Counted from the first letter of the stretch, positions 52,245-63,398 are shown. The stretch is 64,000 nucleotides of DNA from Candidatus Ferrigenium bremense (GCA_019449635.1 JAGRPI010000030.1:79148-143147), one strand, 5' to 3'. Numbers and translations: made by a program. The notes: generated by a model not told the origin, from the sequence alone.

Positions 52245-53309
52245 ATGAACTTCAAACTCAAGAACGACACTTTCCTGCGCGCCCTGCTGCGCCAGCCGAC
52301 CGACTACACGCCGATGTGGATGATGCGCCAGGCCGGACGCTACCTGCCGGAATACCGCGAATCGCGCAAGCGCGCCGGCAGCTTCCTCGGCCTGTGCAAG
52401 AGCCCGGACTTCGCCACCGAAGTGACGCTGCAACCGCTGGACCGCTTCCCGCTGGATGCCGCGATCCTGTTCTCCGACATTCTCACCGTGCCGGACGCGA
52501 TGGGCCTGGGGCTGTATTTCTCCGAAGGCGAAGGCCCGAAGTTCGAGCGCCCATTGCGCGACGCAGCAGCGATCAAGGCGTTGCGCGTGCCGGACATCGG
52601 CAAGGACCTGAAATACGTCACCGATGCCGTGACGCAGATCCGCAAGGCGCTGGACGGGCGCGTACCGCTGATCGGTTTCTCCGGCAGCCCGTTCACGCTG
52701 TCCTGTTACATGGTCGAGGGCGGCGGCAGCGACGACTACGCCAGGGTGAAGACCCTGATGTACAACGAGCCGAAACTGATGCACCACATCCTCGATGTCA
52801 CCGCGCAGGCGGTGACCGCCTACCTGAATGCTCAGATCGAAGCCGGCGCGCAGGCGGTGATGATCTTCGATTCCTGGGGCGGCGTGCTGTCGCATGCGGC
52901 GTTCCACGAATTTTCGCTGGCCTACACCCGGCGCATCGTCGACGGCCTGATCAAGGAAAAGGACGGCGTGCGCATCCCGTCCATCGTGTTCACCAAGGGC
53001 GGCGGCCTGTGGATCGAGAGCATCGCTGACAGTGGTTGCGACGCGGTGGGTCTGGACTGGACCATGGACATCGGCATCGCACGGCAGAAGGTCGGCCACA
53101 AGGTTGCGCTGCAGGGCAACATGGATCCCGCGGTGCTGTTCGCCTCGCCGGACGCGGTCCGCAGCGAAGTCGAGCGCATCCTCGGCAGCTACGGCTACGG
53201 CAGCGGCCATGTGTTCAACCTGGGCCACGGCATCTCGCAGCACTCCGACCCGGAACATGCCGCGGCGCTGGTTGCGGCGGTACACGAGCTGAGCCGCAAA
53301 TATCACTAA
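52245..53309 (+). CDS. hemE: Uroporphyrinogen decarboxylase
   Basis: A 354-residue enzyme that decarboxylates uroporphyrinogen III to coproporphyrinogen III. N-terminal [38 protein letters not shown] contains the conserved Arg-rich signature; [17 protein letters not shown] has the catalytic Asp, [19 protein letters not shown] the second signature, and FNLGHGI the C-terminal His. The ATG at 52245 is the family start; the in-frame upstream ATG gives a non-conserved extension. Confidence 0.97.
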   Translation: MNFKLKNDTFLRALLRQPTDYTPMWMMRQAGRYLPEYRESRKRAGSFLGLCKSPDFATEVTLQPLDRFPLDAAILFSDILTVPDAMGLGLYFSEGEGPKFERPLRDAAAIKALRVPDIGKDLKYVTDAVTQIRKALDGRVPLIGFSGSPFTLSCYMVEGGGSDDYARVKTLMYNEPKLMHHILDVTAQAVTAYLNAQIEAGAQAVMIFDSWGGVLSHAAFHEFSLAYTRRIVDGLIKEKDGVRIPSIVFTKGGGLWIESIADSGCDAVGLDWTMDIGIARQKVGHKVALQGNMDPAVLFASPDAVRSEVERILGSYGYGSGHVFNLGHGISQHSDPEHAAALVAAVHELSRKYH

Positions 53310-53448
53310 AAACCTTCGCACAACTACTGCGCTCGCTGATACGGCGTTAAAAAATAGCTCAAAATCCTCATGTGCTAAATGCACATTCCGGTTTTTCACT
53401 ATTTTTTGCCTTGTCTCAGCTTCGCTCGCTACGTTGTGCAAAGGTTTT
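53307..53448. mobile_element. MITE-like inverted-terminus element (family S) between hemE and priA
   Basis: Termini AAAAACCTTCGCACAAC and its near complement GTTGTGCAAAGGTTTT enclose about 110 bases with internal symmetry (GCGCTCGCTGATACGGC ... GCTTCGCTCGC and TGTGC / GCACA around the centre). No coding potential. A single copy in this window; I infer mobility from the structure only. Confidence 0.65.
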
Positions 53449-53464
53449 GAGGCTGGCTTAATCA

Positions 53465-53493
53465 AAAAGCCGCAGGCATCTCCTGCGGCTTTT
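53465..53493. terminator. Bidirectional intrinsic terminator between hemE and priA
   Basis: AAAAGCCGCAGG-CATCT-CCTGCGGCTTTT: a 12-bp stem with A and T tracts on both sides, the classic form of a bidirectional rho-independent terminator. Confidence 0.9.
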
Positions 53494-53534
53494 GCATTTC
53501 TGCGACAATCACGGCGTTTGTCGCCCGAGTAAAC

Positions 53535-55790
<2,256 letters not shown>

Positions 55791-55871
55791 AGTGCACCGC
55801 GGACCGCCATGCACGCGAAAAGGCGGGCGGAGATGGACGGGCGCAAGAGCCTAAGTCATAATAAAACGAGA

Positions 55872-55906
55872 AAATGAATACCACGGGTGTCCCGTGGTAT
55901 TCATTT
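55872..55906. promoter_or_regulatory. Perfect 16-bp hairpin upstream of petA
   Basis: AAATGAATACCACGGG-TGT-CCCGTGGTATTCATTT: arms identical over 16 bases with a 3-base loop, in the priA-petA gap and 36 bases before the petA start. There is no T-run typical of a terminator on the + strand (TTTCTAATGG follows). It could end priA transcription, act as an RNA stability element of the petABC leader, or be an operator. Confidence 0.6.
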
Positions 55907-55942
55907 CTAATGGCCAAAAATAGAATGAAGGAACGAGGAGAC

Positions 55943-56536
55943 ATGACAGACAAAGTAAATCTCAGCAAGCGGCGGCTGCTGCTTGCGGCCACGACGGCGG
56001 CGGGCGGGGTGGCCGCGGCGGGGGCGGGGGCGCCGTTCGTCCTGAGCCTGATGCCGAGCGAGCGCGCCAAGGCGGCCGGCGCGCCGGTCGAAGTCGACCT
56101 GAGCAAGCTCGAGCCCGGCATGATGATGAGCGTCGAATGGCAGGGTAAGCCGGTGTGGATCGTGCGCCGCACCCCGGAGATGCTCGAACTGCTGGCCAGG
56201 CACGACAACCAGCTGGCCGACCCGAGATCCACCGTCCCGCAGCAACCCGACTACTGCAACTACGCGTACCGCTCCATCAAACCCGAATACCTCGTGGTGC
56301 TCGGCATCTGCACCCACCTCGGCTGCTCCCCGACCTTTCGCCCGGAGATCGCCCCGCCCGACCTGGGCGCGGACTGGGCGGGCGGCTGGTTCTGCCCGTG
56401 CCACGGCTCGCGTTTTGATTTGGCGGCGCGCGTCTACAAGGACGTGCCGGCGCCCACCAACCTGATCGTCCCGCCGCACAAATACCTCAGTGACGGCCGG
56501 CTGCTGGTCGGCGATGACAGCAAGGGAGCCGCATGA
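55943..56536 (+). CDS. petA: Ubiquinol-cytochrome c reductase, Rieske iron-sulfur subunit
   Basis: A 197-residue Rieske protein of the bc1 complex. It has a twin-arginine signal (SKRRLLLAATTAAGGVAAAGAGAPFV) that also forms the membrane anchor, and the [2Fe-2S] ligands CTHLGC and CPCHGS. GAGGAG lies upstream of the ATG at 55943. Overlaps petB by 4 bases (ATGA). Confidence 0.97.
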   Translation: MTDKVNLSKRRLLLAATTAAGGVAAAGAGAPFVLSLMPSERAKAAGAPVEVDLSKLEPGMMMSVEWQGKPVWIVRRTPEMLELLARHDNQLADPRSTVPQQPDYCNYAYRSIKPEYLVVLGICTHLGCSPTFRPEIAPPDLGADWAGGWFCPCHGSRFDLAARVYKDVPAPTNLIVPPHKYLSDGRLLVGDDSKGAA

Positions 56537-57771
56537 TGAAGACCCTGCACAGACTGCTCGGCTGGATCGACGCGCGCTTCCCGCTGACCTCCACCTGGAA
56601 GGCGCATGTCTCCGAATACTACGCCCCGAAGAACTTCAACTTCTGGTACTTCTTCGGCTCCCTGGCGCTGCTGGTGCTGGTCATCCAGATCCTCTCCGGC
56701 ATCTTCCTGACCATGAACTACAAGCCGGACGCCCTGTTCGCCTTCGCCTCCGTCGAATACATCATGCGCGACGTGCAATGGGGCTGGCTGCTGCGCTACA
56801 TCCACTCCACCGGCGCCTCGATGTTCTTCGTCGTGGTCTACCTGCACATGTTCCGCGGGCTGATGTACGGCTCCTACCGCAAACCGCGCGAACTGCTGTG
56901 GATCATCGGCATGGTCATCTACCTGGCGCTGATGGGCGAAGCCTTCATGGGCTACCTGCTGCCGTGGGGGCAGATGTCGTTCTGGGGCGCGCAGGTGATC
57001 ATCAACCTGTTCTCCTCCGTGCCGGTCATCGGCCCGGACCTCTCGCTTTTGATCCGCGGCGACTTCGTGGTCTCCGACACCACGCTCAACCGCTTCTTCG
57101 CGCTGCACGTCATCGCCATCCCGCTGATCCTGCTGCTGATCGTGGTCGCCCACCTCACCGCCCTGCACGAAGTCGGCTCCAACAACCCGGACGGCATCGA
57201 GATCAAGAAGCACAAGGACGCCAACGGCCATCCGCTGGACGGCATCCCGTTCCATCCCTACTACACCGTCAAGGACGGCGTGGGCGCGGTGGGCTTCCTG
57301 ATCGTGTTCTGCGCGATCCTCTTCTTCGCGCCGGACATGGGCGGCTACTTCCTCGAATACAACAACTTCGTGCCGGCCAACCCGATGAAGACCCCCGAGC
57401 ACATCGCCCCGGTGTGGTACTTCACCCCGTATTACGCGATCCTGCGCGCCGTGCCGCCGCTGTTCGGCTCGCAGTTCCCGGGCGTGGTCGCGATGGGCGT
57501 GGCCACGGTGATCTTCTTCTTCCTGCCGTGGCTGGACCGCGGCAAGGTCAAATCGATCCGCTACCGCGGCCCGATCTACAAGACCTTCCTGGCGCTGTTC
57601 GTGGTCAGCTTCATCGGCCTGGGCTGGCTCGGCCTGCTGCCCGCCACCCCGGCCTACACCGTGATCGCGCGCATCCTGGCCGTGGTGTACTTCGCCTTCT
57701 TCCTGTTGATGCCCTGGTACACCCGCATCGACCGGTGCAAGCACGAGCCCGAGCGCGTGACATCCAAATAG
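56533..57771 (+). CDS. petB: Cytochrome b subunit of the bc1 complex
   Basis: A 412-residue membrane subunit carrying both b haems. Landmarks: MNYKPDALFAFASVEYIMRDVQWGWLLRYIHSTGASMFFVVVYLHMFRGLMYGSYR in blocks with the paired His, GYLLPWGQMSFWGAQVI, the second His pair in FALHVIAIPLILLLIVVAHLTALHEVGSNNPDG, and the Qo motif PEHIAPVWYFTPYYAILRA. In this class PEW is commonly replaced by a variant such as the PVWY seen here. Confidence 0.97.
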   Translation: MMKTLHRLLGWIDARFPLTSTWKAHVSEYYAPKNFNFWYFFGSLALLVLVIQILSGIFLTMNYKPDALFAFASVEYIMRDVQWGWLLRYIHSTGASMFFVVVYLHMFRGLMYGSYRKPRELLWIIGMVIYLALMGEAFMGYLLPWGQMSFWGAQVIINLFSSVPVIGPDLSLLIRGDFVVSDTTLNRFFALHVIAIPLILLLIVVAHLTALHEVGSNNPDGIEIKKHKDANGHPLDGIPFHPYYTVKDGVGAVGFLIVFCAILFFAPDMGGYFLEYNNFVPANPMKTPEHIAPVWYFTPYYAILRAVPPLFGSQFPGVVAMGVATVIFFFLPWLDRGKVKSIRYRGPIYKTFLALFVVSFIGLGWLGLLPATPAYTVIARILAVVYFAFFLLMPWYTRIDRCKHEPERVTSK

Positions 57772-57790
57772 AGCAGAGAGGTCCGTTGAC

Positions 57791-58516
57791 ATGAATGCAA
57801 TCAGAAAACTGGGGATGCTGGCGCTGCTGTGGCCGGCGCTCGCGCTCGCCAGCCCCGCCGGCACCCACCTCGACCGCGCACCGATCGACCTGAAGGACAA
57901 GGTCGCGCTGCAGCGCGGCGCGAAACTCTTCACGTCCCGCTGCCTGGCCTGCCACAGCGCCGCCTACATGCGCTACAACCGCCTGCGCGACATCGGCATG
58001 AGCGAGACGCAGATCAAGAAGGACCTGGAACTGCCCGAAGACGTCAAGCTCGGCTCGGCCATGCAGGCCGCGATGGACGCCAGCGCGGCCAAACTGGCGT
58101 TCGGCGTCGCGCCGCCCGACCTGAGCGTGATCGCCCGATCGCGCAGCGCCGACTGGCTGTACACCTACATGCGCACCTTCTACGCCGACCCCGGTCGGGC
58201 GAGCGGCTGGAACAACCTGGCCTTCCCGAGCGTCGGCATGCCGCATGCACTGGCCGACCTGCAGGGCGAACAGAAGCTGCGGGTCGAGACCTACGAAGGG
58301 CACGAGATCCGCAAGCTGGTGCCGGACAAGCCCGGCTCGCTGACGCCCGCGGAATACGATGCCGCCGTCGCCGACCTGGTCAACTACCTGGTCTTCATGA
58401 GCGATCCGTCGAAGCTGGTGCGCCCCGGGCTGGGCTACCTGGTGCTGGGCTTCCTGGCCATGCTCTTCGTGCTGGTCTATGCGCTGAAGAAAGAGGTCTG
58501 GAAGGATATTCACTGA
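57791..58516 (+). CDS. petC: Cytochrome c1 subunit of the bc1 complex
   Basis: A 241-residue cytochrome c1. Signal peptide KLGMLALLWPALALA; haem-binding CLACHS in FTSRCLACHSAAYMRYNRLRDIGMSE; PPDLSVIARSRSADWLYTYMRTFYADPGRASGWNN; the axial Met region (FPSVGMPHALADL); C-terminal membrane anchor GYLVLGFLAMLFVLVYALKKEVW. Last gene of petABC. Confidence 0.97.
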   Translation: MNAIRKLGMLALLWPALALASPAGTHLDRAPIDLKDKVALQRGAKLFTSRCLACHSAAYMRYNRLRDIGMSETQIKKDLELPEDVKLGSAMQAAMDASAAKLAFGVAPPDLSVIARSRSADWLYTYMRTFYADPGRASGWNNLAFPSVGMPHALADLQGEQKLRVETYEGHEIRKLVPDKPGSLTPAEYDAAVADLVNYLVFMSDPSKLVRPGLGYLVLGFLAMLFVLVYALKKEVWKDIH

Positions 58517-58550
58517 ACGCAAGGCATAGGGTTGTTTTTCCGCGCTTCCT

Positions 58551-58580
58551 TTGCAGTGCAGCCGATAACAGCCATATATT
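58551..58580 (+). promoter_or_regulatory. Possible promoter upstream of the monohaem membrane protein
   Basis: TTGCAG, 18-base spacer, TATATT in the 189-base gap between petC and the next gene. It suggests that gene is transcribed separately from petABC. The match is modest. Confidence 0.35.
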
Positions 58581-58705
58581 CTGTTATATTCGACCGGATG
58601 GCAGGGTCTGGTGAATGTATCAGCGACAACCCGGAATCGATCGCCCCGGACCCCTGAGCCCGCCGCGTGCCCGCGGCATTTGCCCGCAAGAACAGGAGAG
58701 ATAAA

Positions 58706-59449
58706 ATGAAAGAGATGATGTGGGCCTCCCTGGAGGATCTTGCCTTGCCGGTCAAGGCGCTGTTTACCGGATACCTTCTGGTCGTTGGTTTGGGCTTGTT
58801 GATGGCGGGCGGGCAAATACTGCTGACTCACGGCATGGCGGACGGCAAGCTCGGATTGTCGATGGATGATCTGGTGTACAGCTATTACGGCAATCGTGGT
58901 GGGTCAAAGCTGGAAGCCAAACTCAACGGCTCGATGAAGGATTATGCGCCCGGCGAAGCACGGCTGGTCTTGATCAAATGGGCTCGCGCAGGGGCGCCGG
59001 AAGGCGAATGGGAAGCGAAGATCAAGCCGATTACCGACCGGAATTGCATCGTTTGCCATGCCAATATGCCCGGCCTCGCCAATGTCGGAGTAAAGGATGA
59101 CATGCTCAAAGTGGCGGCGACCGATAACGGGGCAACCATAAACACCCTGACCCGGGTTTCGCACATCCATCTGTTCGGCATCGCATTCATCTTTTTCTTT
59201 ATCGGCCTGATCTTCAGTTTTGCCACGGGCTTCAACCCGATCGTCAAGGCATTGCTGATCTTTACGCCATTCATGTTCCTGATCATCGATATTGCAGCCT
59301 GGTGGCTCACCAAGATGCATCCGGGCTTTGCCTGGCTGGTGATGGTCGGCGGGTTCGGCTACAGCCTCGCATCGACAGTGATGATCTTCTCGTCGCTCTA
59401 CCAGATGTGCATCAAGCCATTTCGGACAAAAAAAGCCGGGTCTTCATGA
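58706..59449 (+). CDS. Monohaem c-type membrane protein of unknown function
   Basis: A 247-residue protein. Helix 1 (VKALFTGYLLVVGLGLLMAGGQILL) is followed by a periplasmic part with one CXXCH haem site (CIVCH, residues 114-118). Three C-terminal helices follow (IHLFGIAFIFFFIGLIFSFATG, ALLIFTPFMFLIIDIAAWWL, AWLVMVGGFGYSLASTVMIFSSLY). I recall similar proteins in related bacteria under uninformative names. Position after petABC and the His at the membrane edge (VSHIHLFG) suggest a role in quinol or cytochrome electron transfer; this is inference. The start at 58706 has AGGAGAG upstream. Confidence 0.8.
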   Translation: MKEMMWASLEDLALPVKALFTGYLLVVGLGLLMAGGQILLTHGMADGKLGLSMDDLVYSYYGNRGGSKLEAKLNGSMKDYAPGEARLVLIKWARAGAPEGEWEAKIKPITDRNCIVCHANMPGLANVGVKDDMLKVAATDNGATINTLTRVSHIHLFGIAFIFFFIGLIFSFATGFNPIVKALLIFTPFMFLIIDIAAWWLTKMHPGFAWLVMVGGFGYSLASTVMIFSSLYQMCIKPFRTKKAGSS

Positions 59450-59486
59450 TTGCATTCAATAAGCCGCTGTTAAGCTGATCACGGGT

Positions 59487-60890
59487 ATGGCAAGCGATTT
59501 TCTTAATGCCGCTGCCGCCATCATCGGTAGCGAGGCTTTGCTGACCGGCGATGCTGCCGCGCCGTATTTTGCCGACAAGCGCGGGCGTTATCTCGGCGAG
59601 GCGCTGGCGGTAGTGTTCCCCTCGGATACGCGGCAGGTCGCGGAGATCGTCAAGCTGTGCGCCGCGCATCGCATCGCCATCGTGCCGCAGGGCGGCAACA
59701 CCAGCCTGTGCGGCGCGTCGGTGCCGCTGTCCGAAGGCCGGCAGATCGTGCTGAACCTGTCGCGCATGAACCGCATCCGCGCGATCGACCCGGTGAACTA
59801 CACCATGACCGTCGAGGCGGGTTGCATCCTCGCCAGCGTGCGCGAGGCGGCACAACGGCATGACCGGCTGTTCCCGCTCGAGCTGACGGCGACCCTGAAC
59901 CATTGCGAGATCGGCGGCAACCTGTCCACCAATGCCGGCGGCAACGGCGTGCTGCGCTACGGCAATGCGCGCGACCTGGTGCTGGGGCTGGAAGTGGTGC
60001 TGCCGGACGGGCGCATCTGGAACGGTCTGCGCAGCCTGCGCAAGGACAACTCCGGCTACGACCTGAAGCACCTGTTCATCGGCGCGGAAGGCACGCTGGG
60101 CATCATCACCGCCGCCGTGCTGAAACTGTTCCCGCGTCCGCGCTCCTCCGCCACCGCCATCGTCGCCATCACCGACCCGGCGGTCGCGGTGCGCCTGCTG
60201 GCGCATGTCCGCGCCGTCTGCGGCGACACCCTGAGCGCCTTCGAGCTCGTTTCGCGCAGCAGCCTGGACATCGTGCTCCGCCATGTTCCCGGAACCGCCG
60301 AACCGTTCGCCAAACGCTACGCATACTATCTGCTGATCCAGTCGAGCGACGTGCTGCAGCGCCCGCTGGACGACGCGCTGCGCGGCGCGATACAAGGTTT
60401 CGGCGCGGACATCCCGGAGTTCGCCGTCACCGCCGATGCCGATGCGGCGGAGGACTGGTGGAAGCTGCGCCAGAACATCAGCGATGCGCAGAAGCGCGAG
60501 GGCATCAGCATCAAGCACGACATCTCCGTGCCGGTCAGCCGCGTGGCGGAATTCATCGCGCGCGCCGATGCCGCGATGCATGCCGCCTGGCCCGGCGTGC
60601 GCATCGTGTCGTTCGGCCACATGGGTGACGGCAACATCCACTACAACGTCTCGCTGGCGGATGCCGGACAGAACGAGGCATTCATCGCGCAGCACGAAGG
60701 CGCGGTGAACCGGCTGGTCTATGAAGTGGTGCGCGAACTGGGCGGCAGCATCAGCGCCGAACACGGCCTCGGGCAGCTCAAGCGCGAAACCATCCGCGAG
60801 TACAAGGATCCGATGGAACTGGAACTGATGCGCAGCATCAAGCAGATGCTCGATCCGCACGGCTTGATGAATCCCGGCAAAGTGCTATGA
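59487..60890 (+). CDS. FAD-binding oxidoreductase (D-2-hydroxyacid dehydrogenase family)
   Basis: A 467-residue flavoenzyme of the GlcD/D-lactate/D-2-hydroxyglutarate dehydrogenase family. PCMH-type FAD domain: VPQGGNTSLCGASVPLSEGRQIVLNLSRMNRI, TVEAGCILASVREAA, GNLSTNAGGNGVLRYGNARDLVLGLEVVLPDG and GTLGIITAAVLKLFPRP. C-terminal domain: the metal ligands in FGHMGDGNIHYN and SAEHGLGQLKR. The substrate cannot be fixed; D-2-hydroxyglutarate (from serine synthesis) or D-lactate are candidates. Confidence 0.9.
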   Translation: MASDFLNAAAAIIGSEALLTGDAAAPYFADKRGRYLGEALAVVFPSDTRQVAEIVKLCAAHRIAIVPQGGNTSLCGASVPLSEGRQIVLNLSRMNRIRAIDPVNYTMTVEAGCILASVREAAQRHDRLFPLELTATLNHCEIGGNLSTNAGGNGVLRYGNARDLVLGLEVVLPDGRIWNGLRSLRKDNSGYDLKHLFIGAEGTLGIITAAVLKLFPRPRSSATAIVAITDPAVAVRLLAHVRAVCGDTLSAFELVSRSSLDIVLRHVPGTAEPFAKRYAYYLLIQSSDVLQRPLDDALRGAIQGFGADIPEFAVTADADAAEDWWKLRQNISDAQKREGISIKHDISVPVSRVAEFIARADAAMHAAWPGVRIVSFGHMGDGNIHYNVSLADAGQNEAFIAQHEGAVNRLVYEVVRELGGSISAEHGLGQLKRETIREYKDPMELELMRSIKQMLDPHGLMNPGKVL

Positions 60891-60944
60891 ACCGATACAA
60901 GGACGACATTCTTGTCCGGCCAGGACACCAAAGAAGGAGTACAC

Positions 60945-61769
60945 ATGGCAGCTCAACCTGAAATTACCAACATGGCCTTGTTCTGCGATTTCGAGAATGT
61001 GGCATTGGGCGTACGCGATGCCAAGTACGCGCAGTTCGACATCAAGAAGGTGCTGGAACGCCTGCTGCTCAAGGGCAGCATCGTCGTCAAGAAAGCCTAT
61101 TGCGACTGGGACCGCTACAAGGAATTCAAGGCGACGATGCACGAAGCGGCCTTCGAACTGATCGAGATCCCGCATGTGCGCCAGTCGGGCAAAAACTCAG
61201 CCGACATCCGCATGGTTGTGGATGCACTGGACCTCTGCTATACCAAGGCGCATGTGGACACCTTCGTCATCATCAGCGGCGACTCGGACTTTTCGCCGCT
61301 GGTATCCAAGCTGCGCGAAAACAACAAGTACGTGATCGGGATCGGCGTGAAGGACTCAACGTCGGACCTGCTGAGCGCCAATTGCGACGAGTTTATTTTT
61401 TACGACGATCTGGTGCGCGCGCAGGAGGCAAAAAAGAAACAGGCCGCCAAGAAGGCTCCTGTCAAGCCCGCCGCCGGTGCTGCGAAGCCCACCGAAGCGA
61501 AGGGCGAGGAAGACAAACGCCAGGAGGCGCTCGATTTCATCGTCGAGACCGTCGAAGCCTTGATTGCCGAGAGAGGCTCAGACGAAAAGATCTGGGGCTC
61601 GATGGTCAAGCCGACCATGCAACGGCGCAAGCCGGGTTTTACCGAATCTGCCTATGGCTATCGCTCGTTCAAGGAGCTGATGGAAGACGCGCAGCGGCAC
61701 AAGCTTCTCGTGCTGCAGCGCGACGAAAAATCCGGGCAGTACTCGATTCGTTTGCCTGCGGCGGAATAG
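60945..61769 (+). CDS. NYN-domain ribonuclease-like protein with C-terminal LOTUS/OST-HTH domain
   Basis: A 274-residue protein. The NYN (PIN-like) domain has NMALFCDFENVALG, IVVKKAYCDWDRYKEFK, KNSADIRMVVDALDLCY and FVIISGDSDFSPLVSKLRENNKYVIGIG with clustered acidic metal ligands. A Lys/Ala linker follows (KKKQAAKKAPVKPAAGAAK), then an OST-HTH/LOTUS domain (EALDFIVETVEALIAERGSDEKIWGSMVKPTMQRRKPGFTESAYGYRSFKELMEDA in blocks). The LabA/DUF88 group likely cleaves or binds RNA. AAGGAG lies upstream of the ATG. Target unknown. Confidence 0.9.
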   Translation: MAAQPEITNMALFCDFENVALGVRDAKYAQFDIKKVLERLLLKGSIVVKKAYCDWDRYKEFKATMHEAAFELIEIPHVRQSGKNSADIRMVVDALDLCYTKAHVDTFVIISGDSDFSPLVSKLRENNKYVIGIGVKDSTSDLLSANCDEFIFYDDLVRAQEAKKKQAAKKAPVKPAAGAAKPTEAKGEEDKRQEALDFIVETVEALIAERGSDEKIWGSMVKPTMQRRKPGFTESAYGYRSFKELMEDAQRHKLLVLQRDEKSGQYSIRLPAAE

Positions 61770-61799
61770 CGAGCCGGGCCAAGAAGCCGCGCGCCTGCG

Positions 61800-61860
61800 C
61801 GGCGGCAGCATGCATCGGATTTTCGACCTGCACGGGTTGATGAATCCCGGCAATGCTATT
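61800..61860 (+). pseudogene. Remnant resembling the 3' end of the FAD oxidase gene
   Basis: The sequence reads FDLHGLMNPGNA in one frame, matching the FAD oxidase C-terminus LDPHGLMNPGK; at DNA level TTGATGAATCCCGGCAA is identical (60864-60880 and ~61837-61853). It lies just after the NYN gene and suggests either a partial duplication or the leftover end of a second oxidase gene removed when the AT-rich island arrived. The rest of the 61770-62086 gap shows no gene. Confidence 0.5.
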
Positions 61861-62086
61861 TGCGCGATCTGTCAGCGGTGGGTTTCTGCAGTGTGCCACA
61901 AGCCGACGGTCAATGATGTAGCTGCGACAGGCGGCTATTCGGCCGAAGCGGTCTTCGGCGACTTATTGAAAAGGCTGTTAGTTTGGCCTGCACGAAAGTC
62001 CGCTTCTAAAATACACCCCCTAGTGTTGCGGAAAAATATATTGAGCCTAGCCTCTTTAACTCGGTACCTTTGGTACTTTCTGTTTG

Positions 62087-62782
62087 TTAAACAATGGAGC
62101 TTTGAACTACCATATTTCTTCTTTGGGCGGCATATCCCGCTGCGGTCAATTCAAGAAATCTTTCCGGTGAAGTTAAAGCTTCGGAAAGACATCTGTTGTA
62201 GTAGAGACTTAAATACAATGCAGCCGAGTAAGCTTGGCAATTAATTGACTTCATGGGGTTAAACTCAATATCACTAAACCCTTTGTATTTTAGTAATTGC
62301 TCGGCGAGATCTTGGTTTTGCTTTAGCGCATTTATATAAAGCCAATCATAAAAATATGTTCGAGGCGTTAATGGAAAGTTCTGCCCATAAAAATTGAATC
62401 CAATTAAGTTACCAGATTCTTTAAGGCGGATATCTTTTTTTGCAGCCCTGGAATCCATACCGAGCAAGTCTTTATATGGGCCACCTTGTTCAAAGAACTT
62501 ACTACTTTGAAAGGCTGTTTCAACTGTGAAGACGTCATTCTTTAGTTTGGTAGTGATGCAAAGATTAAATGCACTTAGTTTTATGCCTAACTCATCTTCC
62601 GATTTGCTGGATATTTCAAGTATGGGAGATATACCAAATAGTCTTGCCGAATTGTGCAATTCTCGTATGGACTTTTGCTTTTGAACTATCGCCATGCCGG
62701 GATACCACTTAAATTCCAGAATGCGTTCTTCTACTCCAATTGAGTTGGAAAGTATAGGTATGAAAATCGGTCGGTCTGCCAT
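62087..62782 (-). CDS. darG1: NADAR-domain antitoxin of a DarTG1 system
   Basis: A 231-residue protein: RPIFIPILSNSIGVEERILEFKWYPGMAIVQKQKSIRELH, ILEISSKSEDELGIKLSAFNL, TVETAFQSSKFFEQGGPYKDLLGMDSRAAKKDIRLKESGNLIGFNFYG and FYDWLYINALKQNQDL, DIEFNPMKSINCQAYSAALY, in blocks. This matches my memory of the DarT1-associated NADAR antitoxin family, which removes ADP-ribose from DNA and so reverses the toxin. It starts one base after the darT stop. Base composition is AT-rich relative to the core genes. Confidence 0.82.
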   Translation of the reverse strand: MADRPIFIPILSNSIGVEERILEFKWYPGMAIVQKQKSIRELHNSARLFGISPILEISSKSEDELGIKLSAFNLCITTKLKNDVFTVETAFQSSKFFEQGGPYKDLLGMDSRAAKKDIRLKESGNLIGFNFYGQNFPLTPRTYFYDWLYINALKQNQDLAEQLLKYKGFSDIEFNPMKSINCQAYSAALYLSLYYNRCLSEALTSPERFLELTAAGYAAQRRNMVVQSSIV

Positions 62783-62783
62783 T

Positions 62784-63398
62784 TTACTTCCAGTGCGCGT
62801 AGTCGCGTCGATAGGAAAAGGGTGACTCTTTATAAACGAATTGAAAGCCAGGATATGTTTCTTTTAGGCTGTTTGCTCTGTCTTTTGTTTGGCAATAGGC
62901 GCCAATAATATACGTGGGTTCGATCACATTAAAAATCAGAACTTCTGCTTGAGGGTTTGTTGGATATGAGGCAGGAAGTCCCAATTCCCCCCTAGAAGGT
63001 TTTCCTTCAATCGGTTCGAAAAGTTTTTCAAAAGCGGCAATCCCTTTTCTATGCTGAAGCGGTATGCAAGTGACATTGTTACTTGCCGCATTTTCTTGAC
63101 AGAAGGCGCAGTCCTTCAACCAAAGGATTTCTATTTTGCATGCAATTACAACCCATTCTTGTTCCGTATTTTGCTGGCGCAAACTATAAAACATTTTATA
63201 GTTTGGGTGCCCGATTGAGAAGCAGCTAGCCTTTTCTTGACCGTCTAATCTTAATCTGTCGTTATATTCCACCTTCGCTTTGTTGGCTTCAAGATATTCT
63301 CTTGGAATAATGCCGTCAGATAGAATCGAATGTAGATTTTCGATTCTCGTAAAGTGAAAAATCCATTTAATTTCTCTTGCCCTGACAGCATGTTCCAT
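62784..63398 (-). CDS. darT1: DarT1 DNA ADP-ribosyltransferase toxin
   Basis: About 204 residues (208 if the ATG at 63410 is used). The DarT/DUF4433 pattern is clear: IKWIFHFTRIENLHSILSDGIIPREYLE (NAD-binding His), VEYNDRLRLDGQEKASCFSIGHPNYKMFYSLRQ, VVIACKIEILWLKDCAFCQENAA and the catalytic Glu in NPQAEVLIFNVIEPTYI. DarT modifies bases in single-stranded DNA with ADP-ribose, and DarTG systems abort phage infection. GGGGGTG precedes the ATG at 63398, which is why I prefer it. Cotranscribed with the antitoxin. Confidence 0.83.
   Translation of the reverse strand: MEHAVRAREIKWIFHFTRIENLHSILSDGIIPREYLEANKAKVEYNDRLRLDGQEKASCFSIGHPNYKMFYSLRQQNTEQEWVVIACKIEILWLKDCAFCQENAASNNVTCIPLQHRKGIAAFEKLFEPIEGKPSRGELGLPASYPTNPQAEVLIFNVIEPTYIIGAYCQTKDRANSLKETYPGFQFVYKESPFSYRRDYAHWK

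Noticed and set aside
61810..62244. 144-codon + strand frame after the NYN gene
   Set aside because: It begins in a repeat of the FAD oxidase end and runs antisense into the DarG1 gene; no domain.
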